Below are positions 1 to 8,844 of a stretch of DNA of 37,667 nucleotides, one piece after another (the stretch's first letter is position 1; the number at the start of each line of letters is the position of its first letter). The position numbers and the translations under genes are program-made. The notes beneath the pieces are model-generated. The model did no database searches. It saw nothing but the letters and a program-made list of their open reading frames with translations, and had not been told where the DNA came from. This DNA is from Gemmiger formicilis (GTDB lineage: Bacteria; Bacillota; Clostridia; Oscillospirales; Ruminococcaceae): the NCBI RefSeq assembly GCF_016900095.1, contig NZ_JACJJP010000032.1:1-37667 (forward strand). The letters run 5' to 3'.

Positions 1-128
1 CCCCCAAGACGGTCACCGGGCTGGTGCTCAAGGAACTGATCCAGGCGGAAGGGCCTTCCCCCTTCCCCGCCCTGACCCAGATTGAAGCATGGGGCCGTGA
101 TCTGGTCCCGGAACAGGAGGGCGTATGA
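1..128 (+). CDS. C-terminal end of an unidentified upstream gene (5' end outside window)
   Basis: An open frame runs from the window edge (codons in phase with position 3) to a TGA at 126-128. Only about 41 residues are visible. Its stop overlaps the ATG of the beta-galactosidase in an ATGA arrangement, so the two genes are probably translationally coupled and in one operon. The tail contains the string ALTQIEAWG, which resembles the last strand of discoidin-like or other beta-sandwich domains found at the end of many carbohydrate-active proteins. That resemblance is weak and is my inference. I cannot name the product; a glycoside hydrolase or sugar-utilisation protein would fit the neighbour. 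Confidence 0.6.
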   Translation, partial: PKTVTGLVLKELIQAEGPSPFPALTQIEAWGRDLVPEQEGV

Positions 129-2938
129 AACCCGAACTTTCCTGGCTGACCGATCCCCGGGTGTTCGCGGTCAACCGTCTGCCCGCCCACTCCGACCATC
201 ACTGGACCATCGGCGGCACCGAACCTCGCCAGTCCCTGGACGGGGAATGGCAGTTTGCCTACAGCCTCTGCCCCGCCGCCCGCCCCGCGGATTTCTGGGC
301 CGAAGACGCCGACCTGTCCGGCTTCGGTGCCATCCGGGTGCCCGGGCATATGGAACTGCAGGGCTACGGCCAGCTGCAGTACATCAACACCATGTATCCC
401 TGGGACGGCAAGAAGTTCCTGCGTCCGCCCCAGATCGACTGGGACAACGCCCCCGTGGGCAGCTATGTGCGCACCTTCGACCTGGACCCCGCGTTGCAGG
501 GCAAGCGGGTGTGCGTCAGCTTCCAGGGGGTGGAACAGGCCTTCTACTGCTGGTGCAACGGCCAGTTCGTGGGCTACAGCGAGGATACCTTCACCCCCGC
601 CGACTTTGACCTGACCCCCTATCTGCGCCCCGAAAACAACCGCCTGTGCGTGGAAGTGCACAAGCGGTGCAGCGCTTCCTGGATCGAGGACCAGGACTTT
701 TTCCGGTTTTCCGGCATCTTCCGCCCGGTGTACCTCTACGCCAAGGCGGACCTGCACCTGGAAGACCTGTGGCTGCGGGCCGGGCTGGAGGAGGACAACA
801 CCACCGGCACCCTGGCCCCCCGGCTGAAGATTTCCGCCGCCGAAGGGCTGTCTGCCGACGGTGCCTCGGTGGGCTGCCGCATCGCCGCCCCGGGCGGGGC
901 CGTTCTCTACGACGCCCCCCTGGACCTGTACCCCGAGGGCGAGTATCTCTGCGCCCATACCATCCGTCTGGCGGGCGTCCGCGCCTGGAACCACAACGAC
1001 CCGGCGCTGTACACCGTCACCCTGACCCTGCTGGATGCCGCCGGGCGGGAACAGGAGGTTATAAGCTACCAAACCGGTTTCCGCCGTTTTGAGATGAAGG
1101 ACGGCATCATGTGCCTGAACGGGGAACGCATCTACTTCAACGGCGTCAACCGCCACGAGTGGAACCCCGAGACCGGCCGGGCCATCGGCCCCGAGGACAT
1201 GTACCGGGCCATGGAGACCTTCCGCCGCAACAACATCAATGCGGTGCGCACCTGCCATTACCCCGACCAGAGTCTGTGGTACGACCTGTGCGACGAAAAC
1301 GGCATCTACATGATCGACGAGACCAACCTGGAAAGCCACGGTTCCTGGCAGAAGATGGGGGCGGTGGAGCCCAGCTGGAACGTGCCCGGCAGTCTGCCCG
1401 AATGGAAGGACTGTGTGGTGGACCGGGCCCGCAGCATGTTTGAGCGGGACAAGAACCACACCGCCGTGCTCATCTGGTCCTGCGGCAACGAGAGTTACGC
1501 CGGGGAGGACATCCTGGCCATGAGCCGGTTCTTCCACGAAAACGACCCCGGGCGGCTGGTGCATTATGAAGGGGTCTTCCACTGCCGCCAGTTCGACGAG
1601 ATCAGCGACATGGAATCCCGCATGTACGCCAAGCCCGACGAGATCCAGGCCTACCTGGAGGGCCCCCACACCAAGCCGTTCATTTTGTGCGAGTACATGC
1701 ACGACATGGGCAACAGCCTGGGCGGCATGGAAAGCTATGTGCGCCTGGGCGAGGAATATCCCCAGTACCAGGGCGGGTTCATCTGGGACTATATGGACCA
1801 GGCCCTGTGGCACACCGACGCCGCCGGGCGCCGGGTGCTGGGCTACGGCGGCGACTTTGAGGAGCGCCCCACCGACTACAACTTCTGTGCCAACGGCATC
1901 GTCTTTGCGGACGGCACCGAAAAGCCTGCCATGCAGGAGGTGCGGTACTGGCACATGACCCCCGCCGCCCGGGCCGCCTTTGACGCCGCCAACGCCCGCA
2001 CCGAGGCCCAGAGCGCCCGCAATCTGGCCCGGCAGGCCCAGGCCTTTGCCGACGCCGGCGCCGAACTCGGGGACCTGGTGATCTCCCACGGGGATGTGAA
2101 CATCGGGGTGCGGGGCGACGGGTTCGAACTGCTCTTCTCCTTCACCGAGCAGGGCCCGGTGAGCCTGCGGGCCCACGGCGCCGAATGGCTGTACCGTGCG
2201 CCCCGCCCGGTGTTCTGGCGGGCCGCCACCGAAAACGACAAGGGCTGCGGCTTCCCCGGGCGCAGCGCTGCCTGGCAGGCCGCCGACGCCCAACCCCAGT
2301 GCACCGGCCACCAGGTGGAGGAGGAATCCTCCCGCCGGTTTGTGATCCGCTATACCTTTGTCAGCCCCGCCGTGCCCGGCGCCGAAGCCGAACTGCGGTA
2401 CACCGTCACCGCCGAGGGCGCCCTGACGGTGCAGGCCGTCTACCACGGGGCCACGGGACTGCCCGAGCTGCCCTGCTTCGGCTTCCGGCTGGCCACGCCC
2501 CGCCCGGTGGCCCGGTACAGCTGGACCGGCCTTTCGGGCGAGACCTACCCCGACCGGTACAAGGGCGGGGCCTTCGGCCGCCACACCGACGAGCCCCATC
2601 TTCCCGACTATCTGGTTCCCCAGGACTGTGGCTGCCACATCCACACCCACAGCCTGCGCCTGGACCGCCAGGGTCCCACCGGCGCCGCCGACGCTGCCCT
2701 GGAACTGGTGATGGAGGACAAGCCCTTTGCCTTCTCGGTGCTGCCCCACTCCGCCCAGGAGCTGGAGGCCGCCGACCACCGGGAGGACCTGGGCCGCAGC
2801 TGCCACACCCATCTGTGCGTCTACGCCGCCATGCGGGGCGTGGGCGGCATTGACAGCTGGGGCACCGATGTGGAAGCCCCCTACCACGTGAGCGCCCAGG
2901 AGGACCATCAGGTCGAGGTGACCTTCCGGCTGGTGTGA
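125..2938 (+). CDS. lacZ: Glycoside hydrolase family 2 beta-galactosidase (LacZ-like)
   Basis: Predicted cytoplasmic beta-galactosidase of 937 residues, hydrolysing terminal beta-galactosides such as lactose. No signal peptide is seen. The order is the normal GH2 one: N-terminal sugar-binding jelly roll (about 40-210, including the string VPGHMELQGYG), immunoglobulin-like domain, TIM barrel beginning near NGVNRHEWNP, and C-terminal beta-sandwich domains. The acid/base Glu is E456 in WSCGNES and the nucleophile is E523 in CEYMHDMGNS, close to E461 and E537 of E. coli LacZ. The length is slightly shorter than the E. coli enzyme (about 1024), within the range of clostridial members. The start overlaps the stop of the upstream frame (ATGA). 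The family is certain; lactose as the true substrate is inference, since other beta-galactosides are possible. Confidence 0.93.
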   Translation: MKPELSWLTDPRVFAVNRLPAHSDHHWTIGGTEPRQSLDGEWQFAYSLCPAARPADFWAEDADLSGFGAIRVPGHMELQGYGQLQYINTMYPWDGKKFLRPPQIDWDNAPVGSYVRTFDLDPALQGKRVCVSFQGVEQAFYCWCNGQFVGYSEDTFTPADFDLTPYLRPENNRLCVEVHKRCSASWIEDQDFFRFSGIFRPVYLYAKADLHLEDLWLRAGLEEDNTTGTLAPRLKISAAEGLSADGASVGCRIAAPGGAVLYDAPLDLYPEGEYLCAHTIRLAGVRAWNHNDPALYTVTLTLLDAAGREQEVISYQTGFRRFEMKDGIMCLNGERIYFNGVNRHEWNPETGRAIGPEDMYRAMETFRRNNINAVRTCHYPDQSLWYDLCDENGIYMIDETNLESHGSWQKMGAVEPSWNVPGSLPEWKDCVVDRARSMFERDKNHTAVLIWSCGNESYAGEDILAMSRFFHENDPGRLVHYEGVFHCRQFDEISDMESRMYAKPDEIQAYLEGPHTKPFILCEYMHDMGNSLGGMESYVRLGEEYPQYQGGFIWDYMDQALWHTDAAGRRVLGYGGDFEERPTDYNFCANGIVFADGTEKPAMQEVRYWHMTPAARAAFDAANARTEAQSARNLARQAQAFADAGAELGDLVISHGDVNIGVRGDGFELLFSFTEQGPVSLRAHGAEWLYRAPRPVFWRAATENDKGCGFPGRSAAWQAADAQPQCTGHQVEEESSRRFVIRYTFVSPAVPGAEAELRYTVTAEGALTVQAVYHGATGLPELPCFGFRLATPRPVARYSWTGLSGETYPDRYKGGAFGRHTDEPHLPDYLVPQDCGCHIHTHSLRLDRQGPTGAADAALELVMEDKPFAFSVLPHSAQELEAADHREDLGRSCHTHLCVYAAMRGVGGIDSWGTDVEAPYHVSAQEDHQVEVTFRLV

Positions 2939-2991
2939 GCCCCGGCCCGGAAAGTTTTCCACAAAATCCGGCCAAACGGTTGAAAAAATGG

Positions 2992-3037
2992 AAAATCCCG
3001 CCCACCGTCTTGCTGCGGTGAGCGGGATTTTCGTGGT
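2992..3037. terminator. Bidirectional intrinsic terminator between lacZ and the hydroxylase operon
   Basis: Two 16-base arms (2992-3007 and 3016-3031) pair with a single mismatch around an 8-base loop. Each arm carries an A run or T run at its outer end. It lies between two convergent genes and can serve both. Confidence 0.85.
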
Positions 3038-3060
3038 TTTGGGGCGATATTCAGAAAAAA

Positions 3061-5355
3061 TCAGTCCTCGTCGGCCTTGCCCATGGCAATCACTTCGGGG
3101 GTGATGGGCAGTTCCCGGTGCCACACGCCGGTGGCCCGCATGATGGCGTGGGCGATGGCGGGGGCGGGGGTGTTGATGACGATCTCTCCGATGGACTTGG
3201 CGCCGAAGGGGCCGGTGGGCTCGTAGCTGCTCTCGAACTCCACATGCAGGTGGCCCACATCCAACCGGGTGGGAATCTTGTACTGCATGAAGCTGGATTC
3301 GATGGGTTTTCCGGCGGCGTCGTAGGTCACGTTCTCGGTCAGGGTCATGCCGATGCCCTGGGCGATGCCGCCCTCGGTCTGGACCCGGGCCAGGGCCGGG
3401 TTCACGGGGGTGCCGCAGTCCACCACGGCGTCGTATTCCAGCACCTGCACTTCGCCGGTGAGCTTGTCCAGCTCGATTTCGGCCATGCCCACCATGAAGG
3501 GCGGCGGGGAGACCGGGGACGAATGGGTGGCGGTGACCTCGGCGGCGCAGTTGTTGGACACCTGGGACTTGTAGGCGATGTCGGTGAGGCTGACGGTGCG
3601 GCCGTCGGCGGCCCGCACGCAGCTGCCCTCAAAGGTCACGTCGGCGGCGTCGCAGCCCAGCAGCTCGGCGCCGATGGTGCAGATGCGGCCGGTGAGCTCG
3701 GCACAGGCCTTTTCCACCGCCTTGCCGGTGACGTAGGTGGTGGAGGAGGCGTAGGAGCCGGAATCGTAGGGGGACACGTCGGTGTCGGCGCCGAAGACGG
3801 CCACATCCTCCACCGGGCAGTCCATGCAATCGGCCGCCATCTGGGCCAGGATGGTATCGCACCCGGTGCCCATGTCGGCGGCGCCGATGATCAGGTTGTA
3901 GGTGCCGTCCTCGCTGAGTTTCAGGGTCACGGACCCCACGTCCACCCCGGAAATGCCGGAGCCCTGCATGGCCATGGCCACACCGGCGGCCCGGACCTTG
4001 CCGTTGCCCATATCCCGCACGGGATACCGGTGCTCCCAGTCAAAGATTTCCCGGCAGCGGGCCATGCACCGGTCCAGGGCGCAGGCGTTGGCGGGTTCGT
4101 TGTAATAGGCGGGCATGGTCATGCCCTGGCGCACCATGTTGCGGTCCCGCAGCTCGGTGGGGTCGATGTGCAGCTTTTCGGCCAGCTCATTGACGATGGA
4201 TTCCACCGCAAAGATGCCCTGGGTGGCGCCGTAGCCGCGGTAGGCGCCGGCGGCCTGGAGGTTGGTGTACACCACGTCATACCGGAAGCGGAAGGCTTCC
4301 AGGCTGCCGGTGTACAGGGGGATGGACTTGTGGCCCGAAAGGCCCACGGTGGTGGGGCCGTGTTCGCCGTAGGCGCCGGAGTTGGACAGGGTGTACAGGT
4401 CCAGCGCCCGGATGCGTCCGTCCTTGTCGGCGCCCAGCCGCACCCGCACTTCCATCTCGTGGCGGGGGGAACCGGCGATCTGGCTTTCCTGCCGGGTGTA
4501 AGTGATCATGGCGGGGCGGCCGGTCTTCATGGTGACAAAGGCGGGGTAGACCTCGCTCACCGAGGTCTGCTTGGCGCCGAAACCGCCGCCGATGCGGGGC
4601 TTTTCCACCCGGATGCGGCTTTTGGGAATGCCCAGTGCCCGGGACAGGATGCGGCGGCAGTGGAAGACGATCTGGGTGGAAGAAAGCACATGCAGACGCC
4701 CGTACCGGTCCAGGTCGGTGTAGGTGCGGAAGGTCTCCATCATGGCCTGGTTGGCGGCCCGGGTGTGGTAGGTGTGGTCCAGCACGATGTCGCACCCGGC
4801 CAGCACCGCCTCCACGTCGCCGTCCTTTTCCTCGCCGCTGGCCACCAGGTTGCGGTGGTTGTCCCCGCCCACATCACACAGGGGGAGCCAGTCCTCCTCC
4901 GGGTGGACCAGGGTGGGGTTGTCCTTGGCGGTGCGGAAATCCAGCACCGCGTCCAGCACCTCGTATTCCACCTTGATGAGCTTCATGGCCTTGTGGGCGG
5001 CCTTCTCGGTCTCGGCGGCAATGATGGCCACCGGGTCCCCCACAAACCGCAGATGTCTGTCCAGAATCAGCCGGTCGTAGGGAGAGGGTTCGGGGTAGGT
5101 CTGGCCCGCGTTGGTGTAGCGGTTGTGGGGCACATCCTGCCAGGTGTAGATATCCACCACGCCGGGAACCTTTTTGGCGATGGTGGTGTCGATGGTTTTC
5201 ACCATGGCGTTGGCGTGGGGGCTGCGCAGCAGCTTGACCACCAGGGCGCCCTGGGGGGCGATGTCGGCGGTGTACACCGGCTTGCCCAGCAGCAGCTGCA
5301 AAGAATCCTTTTTGCGCACCGCTGTGCCCACATATTTGGTCTTGTTCTCAGGCAT
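3061..5355 (-). CDS. Molybdenum hydroxylase large subunit (xanthine dehydrogenase/aldehyde oxidase family, Mo-pterin-binding)
   Basis: Catalytic Mo-cofactor subunit (764 residues) of a three-subunit xanthine dehydrogenase-type hydroxylase. It would add oxygen from water to a purine, N-heterocycle or aldehyde. Visible family motifs are IGGGFGAKQ (first Mo-pterin contact), AYRGYGATQG (substrate-side Arg loop), GGIAQGIGMTL near the C terminus, and SIGE with E724 in the position of the catalytic Glu. The ATG at 5355 is chosen over an upstream in-frame ATG because AAGGAGGT precedes it at proper spacing and family homology starts there. It overlaps the 2Fe-2S gene by 8 bases. The subunit order FAD, FeS, Mo is typical of the CoxMSL/XdhBCA type. 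The substrate cannot be read from the sequence. Some clostridial relatives need labile selenium, and I cannot tell that here. Confidence 0.93.
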   Translation of the reverse strand: MPENKTKYVGTAVRKKDSLQLLLGKPVYTADIAPQGALVVKLLRSPHANAMVKTIDTTIAKKVPGVVDIYTWQDVPHNRYTNAGQTYPEPSPYDRLILDRHLRFVGDPVAIIAAETEKAAHKAMKLIKVEYEVLDAVLDFRTAKDNPTLVHPEEDWLPLCDVGGDNHRNLVASGEEKDGDVEAVLAGCDIVLDHTYHTRAANQAMMETFRTYTDLDRYGRLHVLSSTQIVFHCRRILSRALGIPKSRIRVEKPRIGGGFGAKQTSVSEVYPAFVTMKTGRPAMITYTRQESQIAGSPRHEMEVRVRLGADKDGRIRALDLYTLSNSGAYGEHGPTTVGLSGHKSIPLYTGSLEAFRFRYDVVYTNLQAAGAYRGYGATQGIFAVESIVNELAEKLHIDPTELRDRNMVRQGMTMPAYYNEPANACALDRCMARCREIFDWEHRYPVRDMGNGKVRAAGVAMAMQGSGISGVDVGSVTLKLSEDGTYNLIIGAADMGTGCDTILAQMAADCMDCPVEDVAVFGADTDVSPYDSGSYASSTTYVTGKAVEKACAELTGRICTIGAELLGCDAADVTFEGSCVRAADGRTVSLTDIAYKSQVSNNCAAEVTATHSSPVSPPPFMVGMAEIELDKLTGEVQVLEYDAVVDCGTPVNPALARVQTEGGIAQGIGMTLTENVTYDAAGKPIESSFMQYKIPTRLDVGHLHVEFESSYEPTGPFGAKSIGEIVINTPAPAIAHAIMRATGVWHRELPITPEVIAMGKADED

Positions 5356-5818
5356 GGGGCACCTCCTTGCGGGAATCCAGGAAACGGCGGATGCCCCGCA
5401 GCTGCCCCTCATAGCCGGAGCAGCGACAGAGGTTGCCGGACAAGTACGCCTTGATCTCCTCGTCGGTGGGGTCGGGGTTTTCCCGCAGCAGGGCGATGGT
5501 GTTCATCACAAAGCCGGGGTTGCAGAAGCCGCACTGGTCGGCGCCCTGGTCTGCAATGAAGCCCACGAACTCTGCCGCTTCGGCCTGCAGGCCTTCCAGG
5601 GTGGTGACCTTGTGCCCCGCCGCCCGGGCTGCCAGCACCGAGCAGGACAGCACCGGCACATCGTCCAGAAAGACGGTGCACAGCCCGCAGTTGGAGGTTT
5701 CGCACCCACATTTCACGCTGGCACAGCCCTGGGCGCGCAGAAAATCATACAAAGTGGTATCGGGGGCCACGTCGGGCACGCACACCGCCCGGCCGTTGAG
5801 CTGCAGTTTGATTTCCAT
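5348..5818 (-). CDS. Molybdenum hydroxylase small subunit, two [2Fe-2S] clusters
   Basis: Electron-transfer subunit of 156 residues. The N-terminal plant-ferredoxin-like domain has ligands C39, C44, C47 and C59 (GCETSNCGLC, then a later Cys). The C-terminal helical domain has C96/C99 (QCGFCNPG) and C131/C133 (NLCRCSGY). This is the normal eight-cysteine set and length of XdhC/CoxS-type subunits. It would pass electrons from the Mo centre to the FAD subunit. It lies 4 bases after the FAD gene and overlaps the Mo gene by 8 bases, so the three are co-transcribed and coupled. Confidence 0.94.
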   Translation of the reverse strand: MEIKLQLNGRAVCVPDVAPDTTLYDFLRAQGCASVKCGCETSNCGLCTVFLDDVPVLSCSVLAARAAGHKVTTLEGLQAEAAEFVGFIADQGADQCGFCNPGFVMNTIALLRENPDPTDEEIKAYLSGNLCRCSGYEGQLRGIRRFLDSRKEVPHA

Positions 5819-5822
5819 AAAT

Positions 5823-6617
5823 TCAGCCCTCCTTGTCTGCCAGCTGGCACAGCATCCGCTGGGTGAGTACCCGCACCAGGTGGGTGCGGTATTCGGCCCC
5901 CGCCCGGGAATTGGACCCGGTGGGCACCGTTTCGGCGGCGTAATCGGCGAAGGCCCTGGCGCTTTCGGGGGTGATTCCCTCCTTCAGCAGGCCCTGCTCG
6001 TCGTGCACCACCACCGCCTTGCCGGGGCGGGCACCGATGACCACCTTGTACTGCCCGTCCAGGCAGGAGGCGGCGCAGGTCAGCACCGGGAAGTCGGTGC
6101 GGGCGTTGCGCACCGCATGGTAGGCCATGGGGCCGGGGGTCTTCTTGAGCACCACATGGGTGAGGATGTCCCGGTCGTAGGGCATGGCGGCAAATCTTTC
6201 CAGGGAAATACGCCCGGCCTTGTACAGTTCCACCTCACAGTCGGCGGCCAGCAGCACGGTGAGCACGTCGGAAAAGCCGAACCGCCCCCAGATGCTGCCC
6301 CCCACCGTAGCCATGTTGCGGAACTGCACCCCTACAATGTCCTTGAGGGCCGCTTCCACCGCACCGCCGGTGAGGGCGGCGATGCCCTGGTGGTGTTCCA
6401 GCCTGCGCAGGGGCACCGTGGCCCCGATGCGGTACTCTTCCGGGGTTTCCTCGATGGTATCCAGGCCCAGGTCACACAGATCGATGGCGGTGCCCACCGT
6501 GATGTCGGACTGGCGCAGCCACAGCATGCCGGCCAGCAGATGACTGCGCCGGTTCTGGTTGAGCTGATACGCCTGGTCCAGACTTTCGGCGCGCAGATAG
6601 TTTTGGATGCTCAGCAT
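5823..6617 (-). CDS. Molybdenum hydroxylase FAD-binding subunit
   Basis: FAD subunit (264 residues) of the same hydroxylase, first gene of the operon. It shows the PCMH-type FAD fold: an N-terminal loop (HLLAGMLWLRQSD, where family members usually have AGGTDL-like residues) and the flavin-binding string FRNMATVGGSIWGRF, equivalent to IRN-ATVGGN of CoxM/XdhB. The chosen ATG at 6617 has AAAGGAG about ten bases upstream. A longer in-frame extension (to 6695) looks like non-coding leader. The C-terminal CoxM-like domain is short but present. The transcript must start within 6618-6760, next to the divergent importer promoter, so shared regulation is plausible. I do not see an unambiguous promoter for this direction. 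Confidence 0.92.
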   Translation of the reverse strand: MLSIQNYLRAESLDQAYQLNQNRRSHLLAGMLWLRQSDITVGTAIDLCDLGLDTIEETPEEYRIGATVPLRRLEHHQGIAALTGGAVEAALKDIVGVQFRNMATVGGSIWGRFGFSDVLTVLLAADCEVELYKAGRISLERFAAMPYDRDILTHVVLKKTPGPMAYHAVRNARTDFPVLTCAASCLDGQYKVVIGARPGKAVVVHDEQGLLKEGITPESARAFADYAAETVPTGSNSRAGAEYRTHLVRVLTQRMLCQLADKEG

Positions 6618-6693
6618 CGGAACATTTCTCCTTTGCGGCCCGCTGCCGGGGCCGTATTTTGGGCAAAAATCCGCAGAAGTCCGCATTTTTACC

Positions 6694-6711
6694 ACTATAT
6701 AGCCTTATAGT
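6694..6711. repeat. Inverted repeat ACTATA-N6-TATAGT upstream of the hydroxylase operon
   Basis: Perfect 6-base arms at 6694-6699 and 6706-6711 in AT-rich DNA, within the only region that can hold the promoter of the leftward hydroxylase operon. It could be an operator or simply part of the -10 region. Function is not shown. Confidence 0.4.
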
Positions 6712-6723
6712 ATCACATTTTGA

Positions 6724-6752
6724 TTGAAACCGAAAGCCATCTGTGCTACAAT
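6724..6752 (+). promoter_or_regulatory. Promoter of the metal-oxyanion importer operon
   Basis: TTGAAA (6724-6729), 17-base spacer, TACAAT (6747-6752) preceded by TG one base away (extended -10). The start point falls near 6758, inside the palindrome at 6755-6778. Confidence 0.8.
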
Positions 6753-6754
6753 CT

Positions 6755-6778
6755 CGTTGTAGTTTTTGAACTACAACG
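6755..6778. promoter_or_regulatory. Perfect 24-base palindrome, candidate ModE-type operator
   Basis: The arms CGTTGTAGTT (6755-6764) and AACTACAACG (6769-6778) are perfect reverse complements around four bases. The palindrome begins three bases after the -10 box, where a bound dimer would block transcription. The fourth gene of the operon it controls encodes a ModE-like winged helix. Its overall layout (CGTT arms, TA steps, 24 bases) recalls the E. coli ModE site of modA as I remember it. It could alternatively act as an RNA hairpin at the 5' end of the message. Confidence 0.65.
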
Positions 6779-6812
6779 ATGTACAGAACACAGAAAGAGG
6801 AGAAAAATCAAC

Positions 6813-7889
6813 ATGAAACGCCTTTTGTCCTTTGTGCTGGCCGCCGCCCTGGCCCTGAGTGCCGCCGGCTGCGCTGCCCCTTCCGACAGTCTGGGTGCCA
6901 CCCCGGCCCCGGCCACCAGCGAAGCGGCCGCCGAGACTCCGGCCCCCGAGGCCACCCTGGAAGTCGAAGCTGCCGCCTTCCCGGTCACCGTCACCGACCA
7001 GGCCGGCCGGGAAGTGACCATCGAGTCCGAGCCCCAGCGCATTGTCAGCGGCTACTACATCTCCACCAGCCTGCTCATCGCCCTGGGCCAGACCGACAAG
7101 CTGGTGGGCATTGAGGCCAAGGCCGACACCCGGCCCATCTATTTCCTGAGCGCTCCCCAGCTGCTGGAACTGCCCAACGTGGGTTCCGCCAAGGAGTTTG
7201 ACCTGGAAGGCTGCGCCGCCCTGGAGCCCGACCTGGTCATTCTGCCCCTGAAGCTGTCCGACGCTGCCGAGACCCTGTCCGGCATGGGCATTCCGGTCAT
7301 CCTCATCAACCCCGAGGACCAGGACCTGCTGAAGGAGACCATCTCCCTGGTGGGCACCGCCACCGGCAGCACCGAGGCCGCCGACCAGCTGCTGGCCTTC
7401 TCCGCCGACGAGCAGTCCGCCCTGGAAACCATGATGGCCGACGTGGAGCGCCCCACCGTCTATCTGGCGGGCAACTCCGACCTGCTGTCCACCGCCGGTG
7501 ACGCCATGTACCAGAGCGACATGATCCGCCTGGCAGGCGGGCAGAATGTGGCCGCCGAAATCACCGACACCTACTGGGCCGAGGTGAGCTACGAGCAGAT
7601 CCTGGCCTGGGACCCCCAGTACATCATCCTGGCGTCCGACGCTTCCTACACCTGCGAGGACGTGCTGAACGATGAAGCCCTGGCCTCCTGCACCGCCGTG
7701 GTCAACGGCAACGTCTACCAGATTCCCGGCGACGCCGAAGCCTGGGACAGCCCGGTGCCCAGCGGCATTCTGGGTTCGGTCTGGCTGGCTTCCGTGCTGC
7801 ACCCCGAAGTCATGAGCACCGAGGATGCCAACGCCGTGATGGGCAACTACTATGACACCTTCTACCACTTCACCTACCCGGCGGCCTGA
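6813..7889 (+). CDS. ABC importer substrate-binding lipoprotein (FecB/BtuF/MolA fold), probable molybdate or tungstate binder
   Basis: Lipoprotein of 358 residues. The signal peptide is MKRLLSFVLAAALALSAAG with lipobox Cys C20, followed by an Ala/Pro/Thr/Glu-rich tether (about 21-55). The binding domain begins at FPVTVTDQAGREVTIESEPQ, the classic start of type III periplasmic-binding proteins for iron chelates, cobalamin or oxyanions. The ATG at 6813 follows AAAGAGGAG. It is the first gene of a four-gene operon. MolA of Haemophilus is a member of this fold that binds molybdate and tungstate. Here the ModE-like regulator and the neighbouring Mo enzyme genes point to the same ligand, but the sequence alone does not exclude iron or cobalamin. 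Confidence 0.85.
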   Translation: MKRLLSFVLAAALALSAAGCAAPSDSLGATPAPATSEAAAETPAPEATLEVEAAAFPVTVTDQAGREVTIESEPQRIVSGYYISTSLLIALGQTDKLVGIEAKADTRPIYFLSAPQLLELPNVGSAKEFDLEGCAALEPDLVILPLKLSDAAETLSGMGIPVILINPEDQDLLKETISLVGTATGSTEAADQLLAFSADEQSALETMMADVERPTVYLAGNSDLLSTAGDAMYQSDMIRLAGGQNVAAEITDTYWAEVSYEQILAWDPQYIILASDASYTCEDVLNDEALASCTAVVNGNVYQIPGDAEAWDSPVPSGILGSVWLASVLHPEVMSTEDANAVMGNYYDTFYHFTYPAA

Positions 7890-8844
7890 GGCCGCCCTGC
7901 TCTGTGCCGCTGCCCTGCTGGTGGCGGCACTTGGCATAGCCAGCCTGCTGGTGGGCAAGTACCCCCTGACGGTGGCGGGCCTCTTTCATGACGAGATGCA
8001 GCGCCAGGTGTTTCTGACCCTGCGCCTGCCCCGGGCCCTGACCGGGGTGTGCGGGGGCTTTGCCCTGGGGGTGTGCGGCTTTGTGTACCAGACGGTCTTC
8101 CGCAATCCCCTGGCCTCCCCGGACATCATCGGGGTGTCCTCGGGGGCCAGCGCCGGGGCCGCGGCGGGGATTCTGTTCCTGTCCGGCGCGGCGGAAATCA
8201 CCCTGGCCGCCTTCGGGGGTGCCCTGGCGGCGGTGCTGCTGGCGCTGGGGCTTTCGGCTCTCGACCGCCGGGGCCAGAGCGGGACCATCGTGCTGGCGGG
8301 CATTGCGGTGCACGCCCTGGCCCAGACGGTACTCATGTGTCTGAAGCTCACCGCCGACCCCGAGCGGGAACTGGCCTCCATCGAATACTGGATCATGGGC
8401 AGCCTGAACGGGGTGAAGGCATCCGCCCTGCCGGTGAACCTTTGCATCTGCGCGGTGTGTGTGGCGGCTCTGTTCGCCCTGCACCGGCAGGTGCTGCTGC
8501 TCAGCGCCGAGGAGGGCGAAGCCAGGATGCTGGGGGTGAACGTCACCGCCCTGCGGCTGCTGGTGCTGCTGGCGGCCACCCTGGCGGTGGCGGCGGTGGT
8601 CAGCCTGACCGGCCTGGTGAGCTTTGTGGGCCTGCTGGCCCCCCACGCCGCCCGGCTGGTGTGCAAGGGCAGCCGCACCCCCACCCTGGCCCTGAGCGGG
8701 CTGGTGGGGTCGGCCCTGCTGTGCGCCGCCGATATCCTGGCCCGCAGCGTGGCCGCCACCGAACTGCCGGTGAGCATCTTCACCAGCCTGCTGGGGGCGC
8801 CTTTCCTGGTCTTTCTGCTGGTGCGGGAGGGCCGACGGACATGA
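7852..8844 (+). CDS. ABC importer permease, FecCD/BtuC/MolB family
   Basis: Integral membrane permease of 330 residues, the usual length for FecCD proteins, with about ten hydrophobic segments. Typical strings are LRLPRALTGVCGGFALGVCG, the NPLASPDIIGVSSGAS motif of the family, and GLVSFVGLLAPHAARL, the segment near the ATPase-coupling helices. The ATG at 7852 overlaps the lipoprotein gene by 38 bases and gives the full family length, but no clear ribosome binding site precedes it, so the start is uncertain. It ends in an ATGA overlap with the ATPase gene. Confidence 0.88.
   Translation: MTPSTTSPTRRPEAALLCAAALLVAALGIASLLVGKYPLTVAGLFHDEMQRQVFLTLRLPRALTGVCGGFALGVCGFVYQTVFRNPLASPDIIGVSSGASAGAAAGILFLSGAAEITLAAFGGALAAVLLALGLSALDRRGQSGTIVLAGIAVHALAQTVLMCLKLTADPERELASIEYWIMGSLNGVKASALPVNLCICAVCVAALFALHRQVLLLSAEEGEARMLGVNVTALRLLVLLAATLAVAAVVSLTGLVSFVGLLAPHAARLVCKGSRTPTLALSGLVGSALLCAADILARSVAATELPVSIFTSLLGAPFLVFLLVREGRRT

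Noticed and set aside
3118-5454. Plus-strand 778-codon open frame opposite the Mo hydroxylase subunit
   Set aside because: Composition is Gly/His/Val-rich without recognisable domains, and the opposite strand carries a well-conserved enzyme. The same reasoning removes the long plus-strand frames at 25638-28607, 29621-32320 and 32214-34484.
8049-8840. N-terminal extension of the ABC ATPase frame back to 8049
   Set aside because: This stretch is the out-of-frame shadow of the permease gene; the ATPase fold starts at the ATGA overlap at 8841.
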